Shown here: piece after piece, positions 44,340 to 57,185 of the stretch
How the letters are laid out: each line of letters begins with the position of its first letter
How positions within the stretch are numbered: position 1 is the stretch's first letter
DNA from: Acanthopleura granulata
Lineage: Eukaryota; Mollusca; Polyplacophora; Chitonida; Chitonidae
Reading direction: 5' to 3'
Assembly: GCA_016165875.1 (NCBI GenBank)
Contig: JABBOT010000013.1
Location: 11,505,435-11,569,434 of the forward strand
DNA: 64,000 nt
Program-made: the position numbers and the translations under genes
The notes under the pieces: model-generated
The model's input: only the letters and a program-made list of their open reading frames with translations
Told to the model about the DNA's origin: nothing
Databases searched by the model: none

Positions 44340-47215
44340 CTAGAGTAATATGAAATAGGAAAAGCCTAGATCCGAACGAAGTGGATTACGTTGATTATGT
44401 TTGTCAGACATGTGATATTTTGTGCATGACTATATCCTTGTTCCAACACTAACTAAATACTTCCTTATTCTTATAACTTTTTCGTAAAACAGTGTTGTAG
44501 GCTAAAACATGCAGATCGTATTTCATTTACTACTTATACTGGCTCAGAATGTGTCTAAAAGCAAGGCATGCAGGTCATTGTCAAAGGACACAATTACAAT
44601 CACTCATAATGTGCTCTCTCTCTCTCTCTATATATATATATCTATAATTGTCAAATAAATCAGTTTTCTGGATTATTCTAATCTGTGCTTTATTGTAATT
44701 ACCAAGATTGTGTTGACTTTTGATTAGGTTAGGACATGTTTATTCTCAAATATCTTGTTATTTCTTTAATTTATTAGGACCGGGGGAAATTGTTTGATGG
44801 AATGTAACTGATAGGCCTACAGCCTGAAATTCTGATTTCTCATACATTCATTTGTTCCATTTAAAATATTTTTCTTAGCATACATTTGCTTTTCCTTTAA
44901 ATTTTCTTAATCCAACACACATTTCCAAAAAACACATTTTTCTTCATCGGAGATAACAGAACAATAAATTGAAGTAGTACATACTCATAAACAAGTTCTA
45001 AAATTAGGAGTTATAGCTTTTTCAACAGCTTAACATCATAATGGTTGTGATTTTTGGTGAATTTCAAGAAAATAATTTTCTTCCGAAATAAGAAAATCTC
45101 ACAAATCATTCATGTACCAATCCACTGATTAAGAAAGGTTTTTGTTTTCTTTGATGCCAGACAAATTTCTTTAAAATTAAATCAACATATTATTTCAGTT
45201 TTATGCATGATATTTAGCTCTATGCAAAGAAAACTCCAAACGTTTGTCTTCTTTGACATTACACTTGAAAACATTTGCCGGGAAAAACCACACAAAAATG
45301 AAGCGAATGAAAAGAGCATTAAAAGTGTATCTATTTTTTATTTTATTTTTTTATTTTTTTTAGCAAGCCAAATGCCGCCAAATGTTTTCATTGTATGGTG
45401 GGTTTTATGGTGGGTTTCCTCTACTGTTTCCCTGTGTATGAAAAAGCCAGCATTTAATCAAATTTCTGCTTTGGGGTAAGAGAAAAGACGGTGTGACGCC
45501 ACTGGTGAATCACTTTATCAACATGGTTCGAAAAACCAACCATGCAATCAAAACACTTGCACCGCATTTAATTTTGTGCGAAAGAATTCCAAAAATTAAG
45601 TGATGGTCTTTTTAGATACAGTTTTTAATGCTCTTTTCATTAACTCTAACTTCATTTTTGTGTGATCTTTTACTTTAACCTTTCTGGTATGCACTATTGA
45701 AATATCAGTCATTTTCCCCAGTTTAAAACTTTTCAATTAAATTTGTTTATTAAGCTGGTGTTGACTTTTGATTATACTTCTGGTCAGAAAACAAAGAGCG
45801 TATCTCACTGACCTTTTTATTCTCAAATATCTTGCAATGTATGATATTTCTGCAAACACACGTAAACAAGTCGCGTTTGGACAGAATCATATTTGTTGTT
45901 GTTGTATCAACATTTTGCGTTAGGCGTCAGACGCATTCAAAGGGGCCACACAATATATATATAGAAATAAGTTACGCAACCTGTGCATACGTGAAATGTA
46001 TCACAAGCAAAAATACGAGTCATCAGTTCCAACGCGCACATGACGCAAGTGAACTTTTCATAAATTTGTTTGCAATTGATCAAAACTTATTTTAATACCG
46101 TAGCCTGGCGATGTGACCCACGGTGGCGCGTTCAGGTACCAGAGTGGCTGGGAAGTCTGTGTGCATTACGTGATTAGCTGGGGAAGGAACCTGATACTTT
46201 GTAGAGTTACGAGGCAACATATTCAAACTGCCAAAGGTTAAAGGTGGTGCGATAGAACGTCTAGAGACTAACGGACACTTTCGTTTTAAAACTTTTTTAG
46301 AAAAGGACAGATAACTATGTATCGTCTACTTTCTAACGTCTACTTTTTCACATGTACCTGTACCCGTGTTAATCCTGCTTCCTTCGTCAGGCCTACCACA
46401 TCAAGATATCACCTCTTACATACATACCAGCTTTTGTTCTGACAGACACCTTTTGGGGGGCAGCCGGTAAGGTCGCTCGATCACGTGCGAGCGTCGTGTG
46501 ATTTAGAATCATGTAACGATTGGACAAGTTGTGTCAAAATGACTACTTCATGTAAGTCACATTCGTTTTCCTTCGCTGATAGATTGTTCCACGAGTAATT
46601 CTAAGAATGCTTTGAAACCCAGGATTGTGATTTTTTTATTTGCTATTTTCAAAAATGCTGTCCAATCTTTGTGGCGAATATCAATGCGCCAATGGCTCGT
46701 AATTGTGTGCGAGGTGTATCTAAGTCTCGTCTACATAGTTCTTGCGAGAATGCAATTGGCTCCCTGTTATTCTGGAGGCCATCTTAGGGAGATTTCTATA
46801 CGGCTTTGGTAGTAGGAATTTTCAAGCTTTAAACATACAAGTACATTTTGAGATGTGTTACTTTGTTTCAGCATAACATGTTCAAGTTAAAGATATGCTG
46901 GTCAAGTAAAAAAAAAGTCTTCGATACATGCATGTAACAGATATAATAAAGTGTTCATTTCATTGGATAAGTAAACTCTGTGTATGGTCAGGATGTAGCC
47001 AATCATATGCAGAGTCGTGCAATTCAAATGTCAAATGATACAGTGTGACACTTCACCGGGAGTCTGTATGTGGCGGGAAAAGTTGACCGTATAAAATTTG
47101 AGGATGGTCACCTTAATGAAGGCATTAAGATTAGTCCTATTTCACGTTGCGCGCAAATACGCCACACAGAGTTCAACCATCAATTGATCAACTGATTTCC
47201 GCTTCACTGACTATA
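44340..47215. other. AT-rich intergenic DNA
   Basis: Apart from the inverted repeat near 45.3-45.7 kb and short A/T runs nothing is recognised. Confidence 0.5.
45280..45675. repeat. Inverted repeat, possible MITE
   Basis: CACAAAAATGAAG...AATGAAAAGAGCATTAAAA at about 45290-45325 reappears inverted at about 45626-45665. The internal 300 bp have no gene. Flanks share a direct repeat (see findings). Confidence 0.5.
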
Positions 47216-47337
47216 TGTTTATTTATTTATTTATTTGATTGATTATTATTGATTATTTGTTCACTTATTTATTTGACGTGGTGTTTTTCGCCTTAGCCAA
47301 GAATATTTCACTTATACGACTGCGGCCATCATTATAA
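47216..47337 (-). repeat. SINE-A, 3' fragment
   Basis: (TTTA)n followed by GATTGATTATTATTGATTAT expansions, then TTCGCCTTAGCCAAGAATAT and ACGACTGCGGCCATCATTAT; truncated there. Confidence 0.75.
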
Positions 47338-47539
47338 TAGTCCAACGTTAGCCTAAGGACAACAGACCTTGAGGAAAGCTTTTGGTGCATCTCATACACA
47401 GAGCAATCTGGCAGAATTGACAAGAAATTGTGGAAATTTCTTCGGCCGAAATGATGCACTGGGCACTTGCTAAATCCCCGCCTCATACCGCCTTAGCTCC
47501 TTTGGTTTTAGGTTGGTTTCAAAGGTCTTCAGAACAGTT

Positions 47540-47602
47540 TCTTTTTTCTTTCTTTTTTTTCTTCTTTTCTTTTTCTTTTTTTCTTTTTTTTTTTTTTTTT
47601 AG
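47540..47602. repeat. Pyrimidine tract
   Basis: About 60 nt of T with scattered C on the + strand. Confidence 0.9.
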
Positions 47603-47990
47603 CTCTTGTTTTGAACTTTTCAGTATTTTGATGTTGTAGCAGACTGACATTATCCGTGTCCGTGTTTCGATTTACCAGTTATTACTAATTAACGCCATTC
47701 CCTCACTGTACAATCTGAATAAACGGAGATACATCTCTCGGACCTAGACCCATCCCATAAAACCCGAAACGTGAACATCGGTTTCATTTCCTCCATAATA
47801 CGTCTTAATAATATTTGTTTTTTCATAGCAAAGAAAACAAGATGTAAAATGTACACTAACATAAATGCAATCAACTTCGAAGCACATACACCGATTATGA
47901 AATAGTATCATACGCGAAGTGTTCAGGTGCTGAGACAAGCTACATGTATAACTAATAGATATACACTGATATATCGAGGCCATCGAAAAT

Positions 47991-48062
47991 ACTGGGTCGA
48001 GTGAGACTCCAACTCGCGTTTTAGGGTGTCTAGCCCCACCGCTCTACCAACTGAGCGACGTC
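47991..48062 (-). repeat. tRNA-like sequence, left arm of an inverted pair
   Basis: Reverse strand reads GTCGCTCAGTTGGTAGAGCG (near-perfect A-box) and GAGTTGGAGTCTCACTCG (weak B-box). It mirrors the right arm at 48086-48160. No closed 7-bp acceptor stem was found, so a functional tRNA gene is unlikely. Confidence 0.65.
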
Positions 48063-48085
48063 GCCGTTCCCAGCTGGGTTGGTGG

Positions 48086-48160
48086 CCAGGTGGCTCAGTT
48101 GGTAGAACGGTGGGGCTGGACACCCTAGATCGTGAATTCGAGTCTCACTCGAGCCAGTAT
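48086..48160 (+). repeat. tRNA-like sequence, right arm of an inverted pair
   Basis: GGTGGCTCAGTTGGTAGAAC (A-box) and GTGAATTCGAGTCTCACTCG (B-box), about 80% identical to the reverse complement of 47991-48062. The two arms are separated by about 25 bp and can form a long hairpin. Confidence 0.68.
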
Positions 48161-48884
48161 TTACGCTAGATCGGTGAAGGAAACCATATCTATTCGATGT
48201 ATTCTCTGACGTTGATTGCGAATGAATATCTAACATTTAACACATTTTACGCACCTGCCCATCGCATGACTGTGGTGCTCGACAACAATTTCGCATCTAC
48301 CAATATGAGTCAGTAAACAGTCAGCTTCTAGCAACAGTGTTCCGTCTATTAATGTATAACAACTTTGTCAAAATTGTGTGAAATAAAAATAATAGACTGA
48401 GGCAAGGAGAGTAAATCAGAGCAGCAACAACAGTGTGATATTTGTCAAATGGCCAAACGTATAAACCGGTGAAATCCGACACCCTCTCATTTGTTACCCT
48501 ACTGTATGGTTTATTCTAAGATGAATATTAAAAACCTGTCAGACCCTTTTTTAGTTTAAATAGTATTTTATTAAAACTTAGGAATTGGAAACATTAGAAA
48601 GTGGCGAAAAAATAACATTTTCAAAAACGGCTCTGATTTTTTTCACAAGGTCACATTATTTTGATTGATATTAAGATTTGTTAAATTTTATAAGCTTTTT
48701 TTAAAAAAATCGGCAGTCGTTTAGCTTTCAGAATATATATGCATATGGCCATATTGATCAATATGTTCGACTACACAAGGCAAAATGTGGTTCTAGTATC
48801 CTTAATGAGCGGTCAGCGCAAATATACTGCTCTGCACAATGTCAGTATTTTCTGAGTGGGAGGGACATTTTAAATATCTGTTAA

Positions 48885-49065
48885 ATCTTGGGTAACAGTG
48901 ACAGAGCTTCTAAGCAAAGTATACTGGGCTTGAATAGCTGTTAAATCTTGGATAACAGTGAAAGAATGGTTAGGTCAAACATACTAGTCTGTACAATGTC
49001 GATATACCGTGAGTCGGACGGGCTTCTTGAGTACCTGTTAAATCGAATCTAACAATGAGAGAGTG
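48885..49065 (+). repeat. Degenerate tandem repeat of about 65-90 bp
   Basis: CTGTTAAATCTTGGGTAACAGTGA occurs at about 48879 and 48941 in close form and again, diverged, near 49037 (CTGTTAAATCGAATCTAACA). Confidence 0.6.
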
Positions 49066-49754
49066 ACTTACATGTCGGCACTGATATACCATCGTGACAG
49101 AAGTAAATAGCAACTCTATATTAGCACGCAAACAGATAAGCTGTTGCCTAACATTCGGTGGTTCTGGTATGACCTCAGCCCCTCGATTTTCTGGCCTTGT
49201 GCCATCACCCGCTTTCTGGCAACTCAAAAACCGATTCGTTTCGCTTGGTCCAGTACTTTAATATCTCAGAAGACGAGACACTCTATAAAACACCCGTTAA
49301 CACACCTGTATGTTCGATCATAAAAAGTGGCATTTCTTTGTACAGGACGACACACATTTATATACGTTATCAAAGGGGATAGTGTATTTATAGTGTTTGA
49401 TTAGCCTACTCTCTAGAATACTGAAACGTTATACGCGTAACGTTAACAGCCTTGAATCCAACATGGCGGCAATGGAAGAGAGGAAACATGCAACATGTCA
49501 AATAAACGCTTTGTAAAGTGTTGCAAATTTTGTTCATCTATTTTATTCATTTATTTTCCATTTTGCTCGCGCGGAAATTTGAATTTGCAAAATGCTTAGA
49601 ACGTCTTTTAATGTAATACTATCTTAATATCAGATTTACCCTATTAGGTGCTAAACTGCTCACGATAGGTGCTTTGATCCTCACTTTAACAAAGCGCTTC
49701 ATATTATATAGGTCTTTCTAATCAGACATTATGTTTCAAATTGCAAGTACCCAA

Positions 49755-49990
49755 TAAATTTATTTAATTTATTATTGGTGTTTTACGCCGTACATACTCA
49801 AGAATGTTTCACTAACACGACAAGGCCAGCATAATGGTGGGAGGAAACCGGACAGAGCCCGATGGTGAAACCCACAACCAACCGTAGGTTAAGGGCAGAC
49901 CTTCCCGTATGTACGATCGAGAGGAAGGCAATCGCCATGAGCGGGACTTGAACTCACAACGACAGCATTGGCGAGAGGCTAATGGGCTAG
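49755..49990 (-). repeat. SINE-A, near full-length copy
   Basis: GGTGTTTTACGCCGTACATA, GGCCAGCATAATGGTGGGAG and the B-box-like GGGACTTGAACTCACAACG; the outer head is lost near 49990. Confidence 0.82.
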
Positions 49991-51416
49991 TTTTCACAAA
50001 ACGTCTTAAATCAGTTTCTCCTAACTCTTCTGATAAATCACGTCACCTTATGGCATTATAACCTAGACGACGTCTATTATGAGAAATGAGAAAAAGTGAC
50101 TCACGAAGTTTTCTGAATACCATTACCTCGATATAGTTTATATACTGGATAAGTTGCTTACCGCCATTTGGGAGACTCTCGGCTTGTTAGCTTCGAAGAA
50201 GACGCAATAATAATCTGTGAGTGTTACGAGTCAAGAAGTATGACACATACCAATGTATGGAAGACTAGAAGTGCCTATATGTGCGCCTGATAAATATAAG
50301 CTAACAGTGATTACGGCCTGCTTTGAACATAATGACCAAGGAAGCATTAGGTATGTGGGCTGCATATGCATTATGTCATTTGCAGTACGGTATCAGACTC
50401 GAATTCAGAAGAGCTGATTATTTGGATGATTTACACACTAGCTGATCAGTAGATCAGTAATTCGCAGTCTCTTTCTGTCTGCGTGTCAAAGTTTAGACAT
50501 ATCAGAGTAATATTCACCTAAAGAGAGCCCTACCCCTGAATGTAAATTAGACGACATGGCGCCTTTTTTGTGGGATGTTGTGTGTAGCTTTTGTAAACTT
50601 GTCCAGTTTCTTGCTCCTCGGATATGCAACTTGCACATGGACAGTGAGGCGTTTTCAATGCACTTTCTCTATATTTTTCTTATTAACTCTACGAGTCGGT
50701 AAAAAAGGTGAACTTGCGCTATATTTTGTGGTAAGTGGTAAAGTTGGCGTATGATAATTAACAATGCGCCGCGAGTTTTGACAGTGACGTGATCTGCGCT
50801 TCAGGCGCCAGGATCGAGATAGACCGTTACACCGACGTCAGACTTAGTCTAAACTGTGCCTTTTTTTTTCCTGAAATAAGATTTGAACACAGAAGTCTAT
50901 GATATATTAAAATCATCATTTCTACCGCAACTCGCAATTTACAATTTGAGCACACTATAAACTTCTGAAGTTAACACCAAGTCTGACTTCTAAGACGTCT
51001 TCGTGATCCTGCATGGGATTCAGGGTTATTGCATATATCTTATAGCAGTTACTCACGTGAGATTAAAAAAAGTAAATTTTTCTAACACAAAGGATTTCCT
51101 ATATAAATATTACAATATATCACTTCCCGTCCACCATACAGACCTGAGCATATTCGTGAACATGTTCCAACACGACACTGATTTCCAGCCAAAATATACG
51201 ATAAACGGTATCTAAAGAAGAAAAGCGTAAACAATCACTTCCTGGTTTTCAACAGTGCGACCCCAGTGTTTATGTAGCCGTATGAACTGCAACAAGAATA
51301 TACATGTACATACAAAGTCTCGGTAAAATTTCTAGTAAAAGACCTGGCAACAAGCTTCCAAGTGTTTTCACTGTGAAATAACCGTTATAATGGGCCGTGA
51401 TATCATCGTGTGAAAT

Positions 51417-51678
51417 ATTTTATTTATTTATCTATTTATTTGATTGGTGTTTTACGCCATACTCAAGAATATTTCACTTATACGACGGCGGCCAGCATTA
51501 TGGTGGGAGGAAACCGGTCATAGCCCGGGGGAAACCCACGACCATTCGCAGGTTGCTGGCAGACCTTCCTACGTACGGCCGGAGAGGGAGTCAGCATGAG
51601 CTGGTCTTGAACTCACAGCGACCGCATTGGTGTGAGGCTTCGGATCATTGTGCTGCGATAGCGCGCTAACCGATCGTG
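51417..51678 (-). repeat. SINE-A, full-length copy
   Basis: (TTTA)n, GATTGGTGTTTTACGCCATA, ACGACGGCGGCCAGCATTAT, GGTCTTGAACTCACAGCG (B-box-like) and GCGATAGCGCGCTAACCG (A-box-like). One of the cleanest copies. Confidence 0.88.
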
Positions 51679-52142
51679 TGAAATAATATGTGAACCCTAG
51701 ACCAATATTTTCCTTAATCTGTTGAGTCTCGACGCCCTTGATCGAAAACATGATACCCGATTTTCCTGTAAAATGTTTGCACTGCGTGGGGCAAAATGAA
51801 CACGTGGCGGATAGAAATAATCGGTACCTCGATTTTGAAATATGTAAACAATTACCAAAACATTTATAGAATGACGGATCCACATGGATAAACTCTACAA
51901 AAACGCTGTATCACACATTATATCCTTCTTCGGCTTTAATACGGCTGTGCTGGTTATACTTTTTTCTGTTGTTAACTAGCCGGTTATACAGATGACCTTT
52001 TCAAGAAATTGTACATTACATGTGACCAAAATCATCATTTTGAGTCAACCTAGACCGGTGAAGTACAACACATTACAATTAGCATCACTGCAATTTTGTT
52101 TTCTTTTTGTTTGTATTTAACTCCACGTCAGTTGAAGCAAAA

Positions 52143-52351
52143 CCACCAATACGGTCGCTGTGAGTTCAAGACCAGCTCATGCTGGCTTCCTCTCCGGCCG
52201 TACGTGGGAAGGTATGCCAGCAACCTGCGGATGGTCGTGGGTTTCCCCCGGGCTCTGCCCGGTTTCCTCCCACCATGATGCTGGCCGCCGTCGTATAAGT
52301 GAAATATTCTTGGGTGCGGCGTAAAACACCAATCAAATAAATAAATAAATA
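52143..52351 (+). repeat. SINE-A, partial forward copy
   Basis: Starts CACCAATACGGTCGCTGTGA, body intact, ends AATCAAATAAATAAATAAAT; lacks the A-box part. Confidence 0.87.
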
Positions 52352-52806
52352 GTTAGAACAAAACGCTGACAGAGGCCAGATTTCAGACGTTAGGTGTGAC
52401 CATTTGCCAGTTGTCATAGCTGTTCTACTCTTACTCTCTGTGGTGTGCCCTTTGTACTTACCGGACGTGTACACACCAAATACCACCTAAGGCCTTTTGA
52501 ATACTGATCCGGAAGGCCCATTATGATTGACGGCTGGCACATGTAGAAACGAATGTCTTTCAACCTTATGAGTTCAACTCTTTTTACACGACAAAACAGA
52601 CGTGATCATTGTCATATCTTTTGATTCAATTGTGCTTAAGACTCCTCTGCTTGTACGTGTGTTCTCCTAGGATGATAATGAAAACTCAAAGCGTCGCCAC
52701 GTTATGTTTCACAGATTCACGGCATTTCGAATAACATCTTACATGCAACGTTCTATCATATTTTTGGGAAACAAAAGTGGTTATTCACTTTAAAATGACT
52801 GTGGCA

Positions 52807-53163
52807 ATCAGTGTGGTCTGGTGGATAGAGCGTGCGTCTCGAGGTCGAGAGATCAATCTCGGGTAGGGTCATACCAAAGACTTTAAAAATGGTACCTGTT
52901 GCTGCCTTGATTGGCGCTCGGCACTGAGGGGTTAGAGCAAGAAACAGGGCTGGTCGACATGGTGTCAGTATAATGTGACTGGGTGGGGTGCCATGTTTGG
53001 TGTCTTCGGCATGATGTTTCAGTGGCGGCAGCACTTTGGCGGCATGGACTCGCCCTGCCAGGAAGGACAAGCAGCACATCTAAATTCTAAATACTCCTCG
53101 TAGTCATATAACTGAAAAATTGTTAAGTAGAAAGTAAAACCCCAAGCATACATACATACATTA
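52807..53163 (+). repeat. SINE-B, full-length copy
   Basis: tRNA-like head CTGGTGGATAGAGCGTGCGT with B-box-like GAGATCAATCTCGGG, body as in the other copies (GGTGTCTTCGGCATGATGTT, GCGGCAGCACTTTGGCGGC) and tail CCAAGCATACATACATACAT instead of CACTCACTCACT. Confidence 0.84.
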
Positions 53164-53169
53164 CATGCA

Positions 53170-55564
53170 TGGTGACGCCTACAGTTTTCATTAATACAGG
53201 CCATCCCTATGTAATATCGTGAACATCAGATATATATGCATGAAAAACTCACCGACTACTTTCTTGTATGTACTTCTTGTGGAGCACTTCACCCAAACTG
53301 ATAACTGAACGGCCCAGTCACAGTGCGCATGCCCAAACTGATTCCACGAACCGGGTGATCAACTGAATGAGCTGCTATGCCACTGGACGTCTTCCCTGTA
53401 CATTTATCACATTACACTGCCTTCAAAAAATATCTATGGGCATATATGAACAGTATTTTAAGCACAAGGCGTGGCCAGTTTCATGAAGTTTCAAAATGAT
53501 TCAATTAAATTATTTTCCAATAAAAATGACAATTTATTTTGGAGTGGGGTTGTGATGCCAAAAAAAACAGTGTTATTGACGGGGTAAAAGTTGCTTAAAA
53601 TTGGTTTACAAACTTTAGTCTGAATAGACTTTGCAACATCGCAACACGCCGTCGAGAAATCAAGCGTAACGTTTCATGCGCTCTGCCACGCTAGGTAGGC
53701 CTCTTTGTGCCCCTCGGTTATTTCTGTTGTACTGGCCTGTTCATCCAGTAACCTATATATAGCCTTATGCGCAGATTATAAACGTTTTAAACTTGGCTGT
53801 GACATTAAGGTGGTTTCTTTACAGAAAATGTAAGAGAAATGAGAGACTATTCAATAAAGATTATTTAATTCTCTTCTGAATGTAAAAACTTGTCTGAAAC
53901 TGTATGAATTCCTTGCTGAATTATCTTAGTTCGGAGTGTAGAGTATTGTGCTGTCGACTGGGGATCTGAAGGCGCATGCTATTTAAGCTTATGGGGACAT
54001 TGGCCGGTCAGAGAGCTAGGAGATATTAGCTGTTTACAAGCTATGACGAAAATGTTCTGAGTTGTCTGGTACTGCAACCTGTGATCACATAGGGCAGCAC
54101 ACTCTTTTAATGTTACATGTTTTAATCGTAATACGTACATGTATGAATAACTCTGCAAAGTATTTCCAGACCATTTCGTTGTGGCGGGAGAACATGTAAG
54201 TTTCTTGAGTTGCCAGCTCAACCCTAGCAGCTTACAACACTCTCAGGTGACAACAGTGCGTTTCATGCTAGTATTGTCCAACCTTTTTGGAAAACTTAAC
54301 TTAGGAAATGCGTTGTCTTTCACTTTAATATATATCAGGGAGCAGGTCATGGCTTTACACTCATAAGGTCCTGTGGGGAGCCAAGGACTAGATTTTGCCG
54401 GCAAATGGCATTTGTAGATATTCCCCCACTCTCACTGCTTGCGGGACCCTAGTGACAATAAGGGGTCGAAAATGCTCGTGGGGCCAATTGCACTGTCTGT
54501 AATGTTCCTTGAACATCTCTTTGTCGCCCAGAGATATATGGTGCACATATTTGTACGTTATCCTATGTATGAGGTACAGTTGGTCAGTATATTTTGATAT
54601 GTCAGCGATTATACGCCGAGGACTGCAATGTCCTCCGCCCAAACAAATGTTCACCTTCGACCGTATAAGAGGAGCAATCTTGAATTTGATGACAAACAAC
54701 AATTAAATAAGTAAACTGAATATTATTCCACATTATTTTACAGGCGTACTTTAATCATTGCATTCTTCTCTGAAAAAAATCTCCCGTTAAATCCGTTATT
54801 TGACGGATGAGGGATGGCCTCTCTGTTGATCTAGCCGATTAATCCGTTCCTGATTGCGGGTTAGTTCGTTATCGTGCAGGGATCAAATTATACATTTCCA
54901 GGAAAGGATTAATTCGTTAGATTAACAGAAAGGCAACCCACCATCTTTCAAATAACAGATTTAACACCAGGAGGATTTTTTTGAGCGCTGTCACGTAAAA
55001 ATGACTATCAGCTATTTTGTCTTTTTTATAGGCGGTACTAGATATTAATTCTTAAGAATTAAATATTTATTCCAGATTACAAAGTTTAAAGCCAGAAAAT
55101 TTACAAAATAGTGTTCAGGGCTTTGGTAAATAAAACACTGTATCACGCGGGGGAGTCTGGGAGACAACTCCATGAGCACTTTCCTGAAATAAAGAAGCTT
55201 GCATTATCCCCCTTTTCGATCGAAGGTATACGTGTGCTACTTTAAACAAATGGAGAGAATCCGGAATTAACTTTTCGTACTTAATTCACACTTCATGAAT
55301 CTTGGCATTGCACCATTAATTTATCTTATTCAATAATTAGTCCGCTCGAAACTGTAAATAACTTCGTATTAATATGCTATAAATATTTCACAGGTGTGTG
55401 AATTCTTGATGTAAGTTTTGGTTTTGCGTCCCAGGCCTATACACTACCCCCACGGCAGGTTGATCATCGGCAAATCAGGTTTACGGGTGGAGAAAACAGC
55501 AGCGCCTCAGCAGGTAGCTGGTCGACTTTCTAACATACAGGTATGGACAGTTGTCGAATTCAAC

Positions 55565-55565
<1 letters not shown>
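53170..55565. other. Intergenic DNA, no supported gene
   Basis: Short frames only. A segment 55434-55531 has exon-like borders but no recognisable protein. Confidence 0.45.

Positions 55566-55601
<36 letters not shown>
55566..55601. repeat. (CA)n microsatellite
   Basis: Uninterrupted CA units followed by a CATA-rich tail to 55663. Confidence 0.95.
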
Positions 55602-55604
<3 letters not shown>

Positions 55605-55799
55605 TACAGAGATACATAGATAATACCTTCATGCATACATACATACATACACACATACATAAATTGATTCACATGGCTACTCCATTCCACGGAATGACTT
55701 GCACCGAGGCATTAAGACGTGTTCCAGGGATTCAGGCTGTTCTAATCAAAGATGGTCAGCCCTTAGCGAACAATTTCCACAGTGATGTGGCTTAAAATC

Positions 55800-56760
55800 T
55801 GTGGATCCTATATAATTAAATAATTCCCCATGGCTTTAAAAACGAAACTAGCGTTTTTCGGTGGACAAGGCACTGCTCTCTGAGTTCGACTAACGATTCC
55901 TGCGTCTGCGTGGTCAGAAAACAACATTTGTCTTGACAAAGTGTACCGGGGACACGAATAAAACATGTTGGATGGTCTTCCTTAGCGTAGAAAATATTAC
56001 ACAGGTCTGAATCTCTGATCTTGAATCTTTTTAGCTATTAACGGGATGGTGACCTGAGCGTTGTCGGAAACACAAAATTTCTGCTTTTGGAGAAAAAAAG
56101 TGGAGGGTGTTATGAAATTTGACACCAGAGTTAAAGGAGAGATAAAAACTACAATCATCTGAAGCACCCCATTCAGTTTGCAATAGTTTAAATGATAATG
56201 AGGTTACTCCATTTAGGGCCTTCGATATGGACAGTTTGAGATTAGAAGTGACATCACGCAGGCTTACGGTTCGTTTGGCCAGACTTTTTGTTCTTTCAGA
56301 TTGTCCAGGAACCCAAGAAAACATATGTCAAGACCAGCATAGAGAGGACAACAGAAAAACTAATTGGTATAGGACAGAATAGCATTCTAACCAAGTAAAT
56401 AAATTCATTGGCTGCAAAAGCACTGCGACATTGTATGAAATACAACAGCTCTTAGTGGTCTCAGATCCGGAACAAAGAGCATGGCGCTCAGTTCTGCTGG
56501 ATATGCAGACAGGTTATCCGACAATCTCAGAGCTTTTTCATATCGCCATTCTGGTGGGCAAACGAAAGAACCAAACTTACCAGTTCCTGGGCACTTAGAA
56601 GCATCGGTATAAATTGGCATGCATGTATCCCAGTTGCTCCTTTCTACGCGCGTGATATGGGGACAATAATGCAAATGTAGAATGCCACAGACTTTGGAGA
56701 TTAACAACAGATGACTGCTGCATGAATCCACTCAGTTACACCTCAATATTAAAGACTATA
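55800..56760 (-). mobile_element. Non-LTR retrotransposon remnant (RNase H and C-terminus)
   Basis: Read leftwards from about 56731: MPIYTDASKCPGTGKFGS near 56600 and LSDNLSAYPAELSAMLF near 56500 carry the catalytic Asp and Glu region of RNase H1 as found in LINEs. After frame changes FSWVPGQSERTKSLAKR follows near 56310 (the SWVPGH-type C-terminal motif, His to Gln here), then a C-terminal tail ending near 55850 with QESLVELREQCLVHR. Reverse transcriptase and everything upstream are missing, as expected for a 5'-truncated copy. RNase H points to an I/Nimb/Jockey-like clade; the clade is uncertain. Confidence 0.75.
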
Positions 56761-56919
56761 GTGATGTTTTGAAAGTCACTAAGAGCAATTCATGTCTGTT
56801 AATCAAAACATCTTGTCACCCATTGACTAAAGCTTTGGCATTGTGAGTACCGTCTGCCGAAATTCTATTCACAGCGTTCAAACACATGATATTTCCAGCG
56901 TCTGTCGCTTTTGGGGTGA

Positions 56920-57012
56920 CTGTATTTATTTATTTGATTGGTGTTTTACATTGTACTTAAGGATATTTCACTTACGCGACTGCGGCCAGCATTATGGTGG
57001 AAGAAAACGGGA
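56920..57012 (-). repeat. SINE-A, 3' fragment
   Basis: TATTTATTTGATTGGTGTTT, then CACTTACGCGACTGCGGCCA, truncated after TATGGTGGAAGAAAACGGG. Confidence 0.78.
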
Positions 57013-57162
57013 TTACTGCAGTCTTTGGACACAATCACATCGAGTCCATAATATAATTCATAATAGTTCGCGCTTTATTATCATTCAAAATCAACATAGC
57101 TCCTTCATTTAAACCAGACTACAATTTTAATTGCCAGTGTTGCTGACTTTTGGCATCTTGAA

Positions 57163-57185
57163 TATATATATATATATATATATAT
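57163..57185. repeat. (AT)n microsatellite
   Basis: Short perfect AT run; similar short runs lie at 13711-13728 and 44620-44642 (the latter (TC)n(TA)n). Confidence 0.95.

Noticed and set aside
48086..48160. Functional tRNA gene
   Set aside because: Good internal promoter boxes but no 7-bp acceptor pairing and an inverted twin; treated as tRNA-like repeat.
49455..49515. First exon starting at AACATGGCGGCAATGG
   Set aside because: YY1-like start context, but the frame ends after 17 codons and no donor or downstream exon was identified.
55434..55531. Segment between GTCCCAG and CAG/GTATGG with an open frame (HYPHGRLIIGKSGLRVEK)
   Set aside because: Good exon-like borders, but the peptide matches nothing I know and no partner exon was found.
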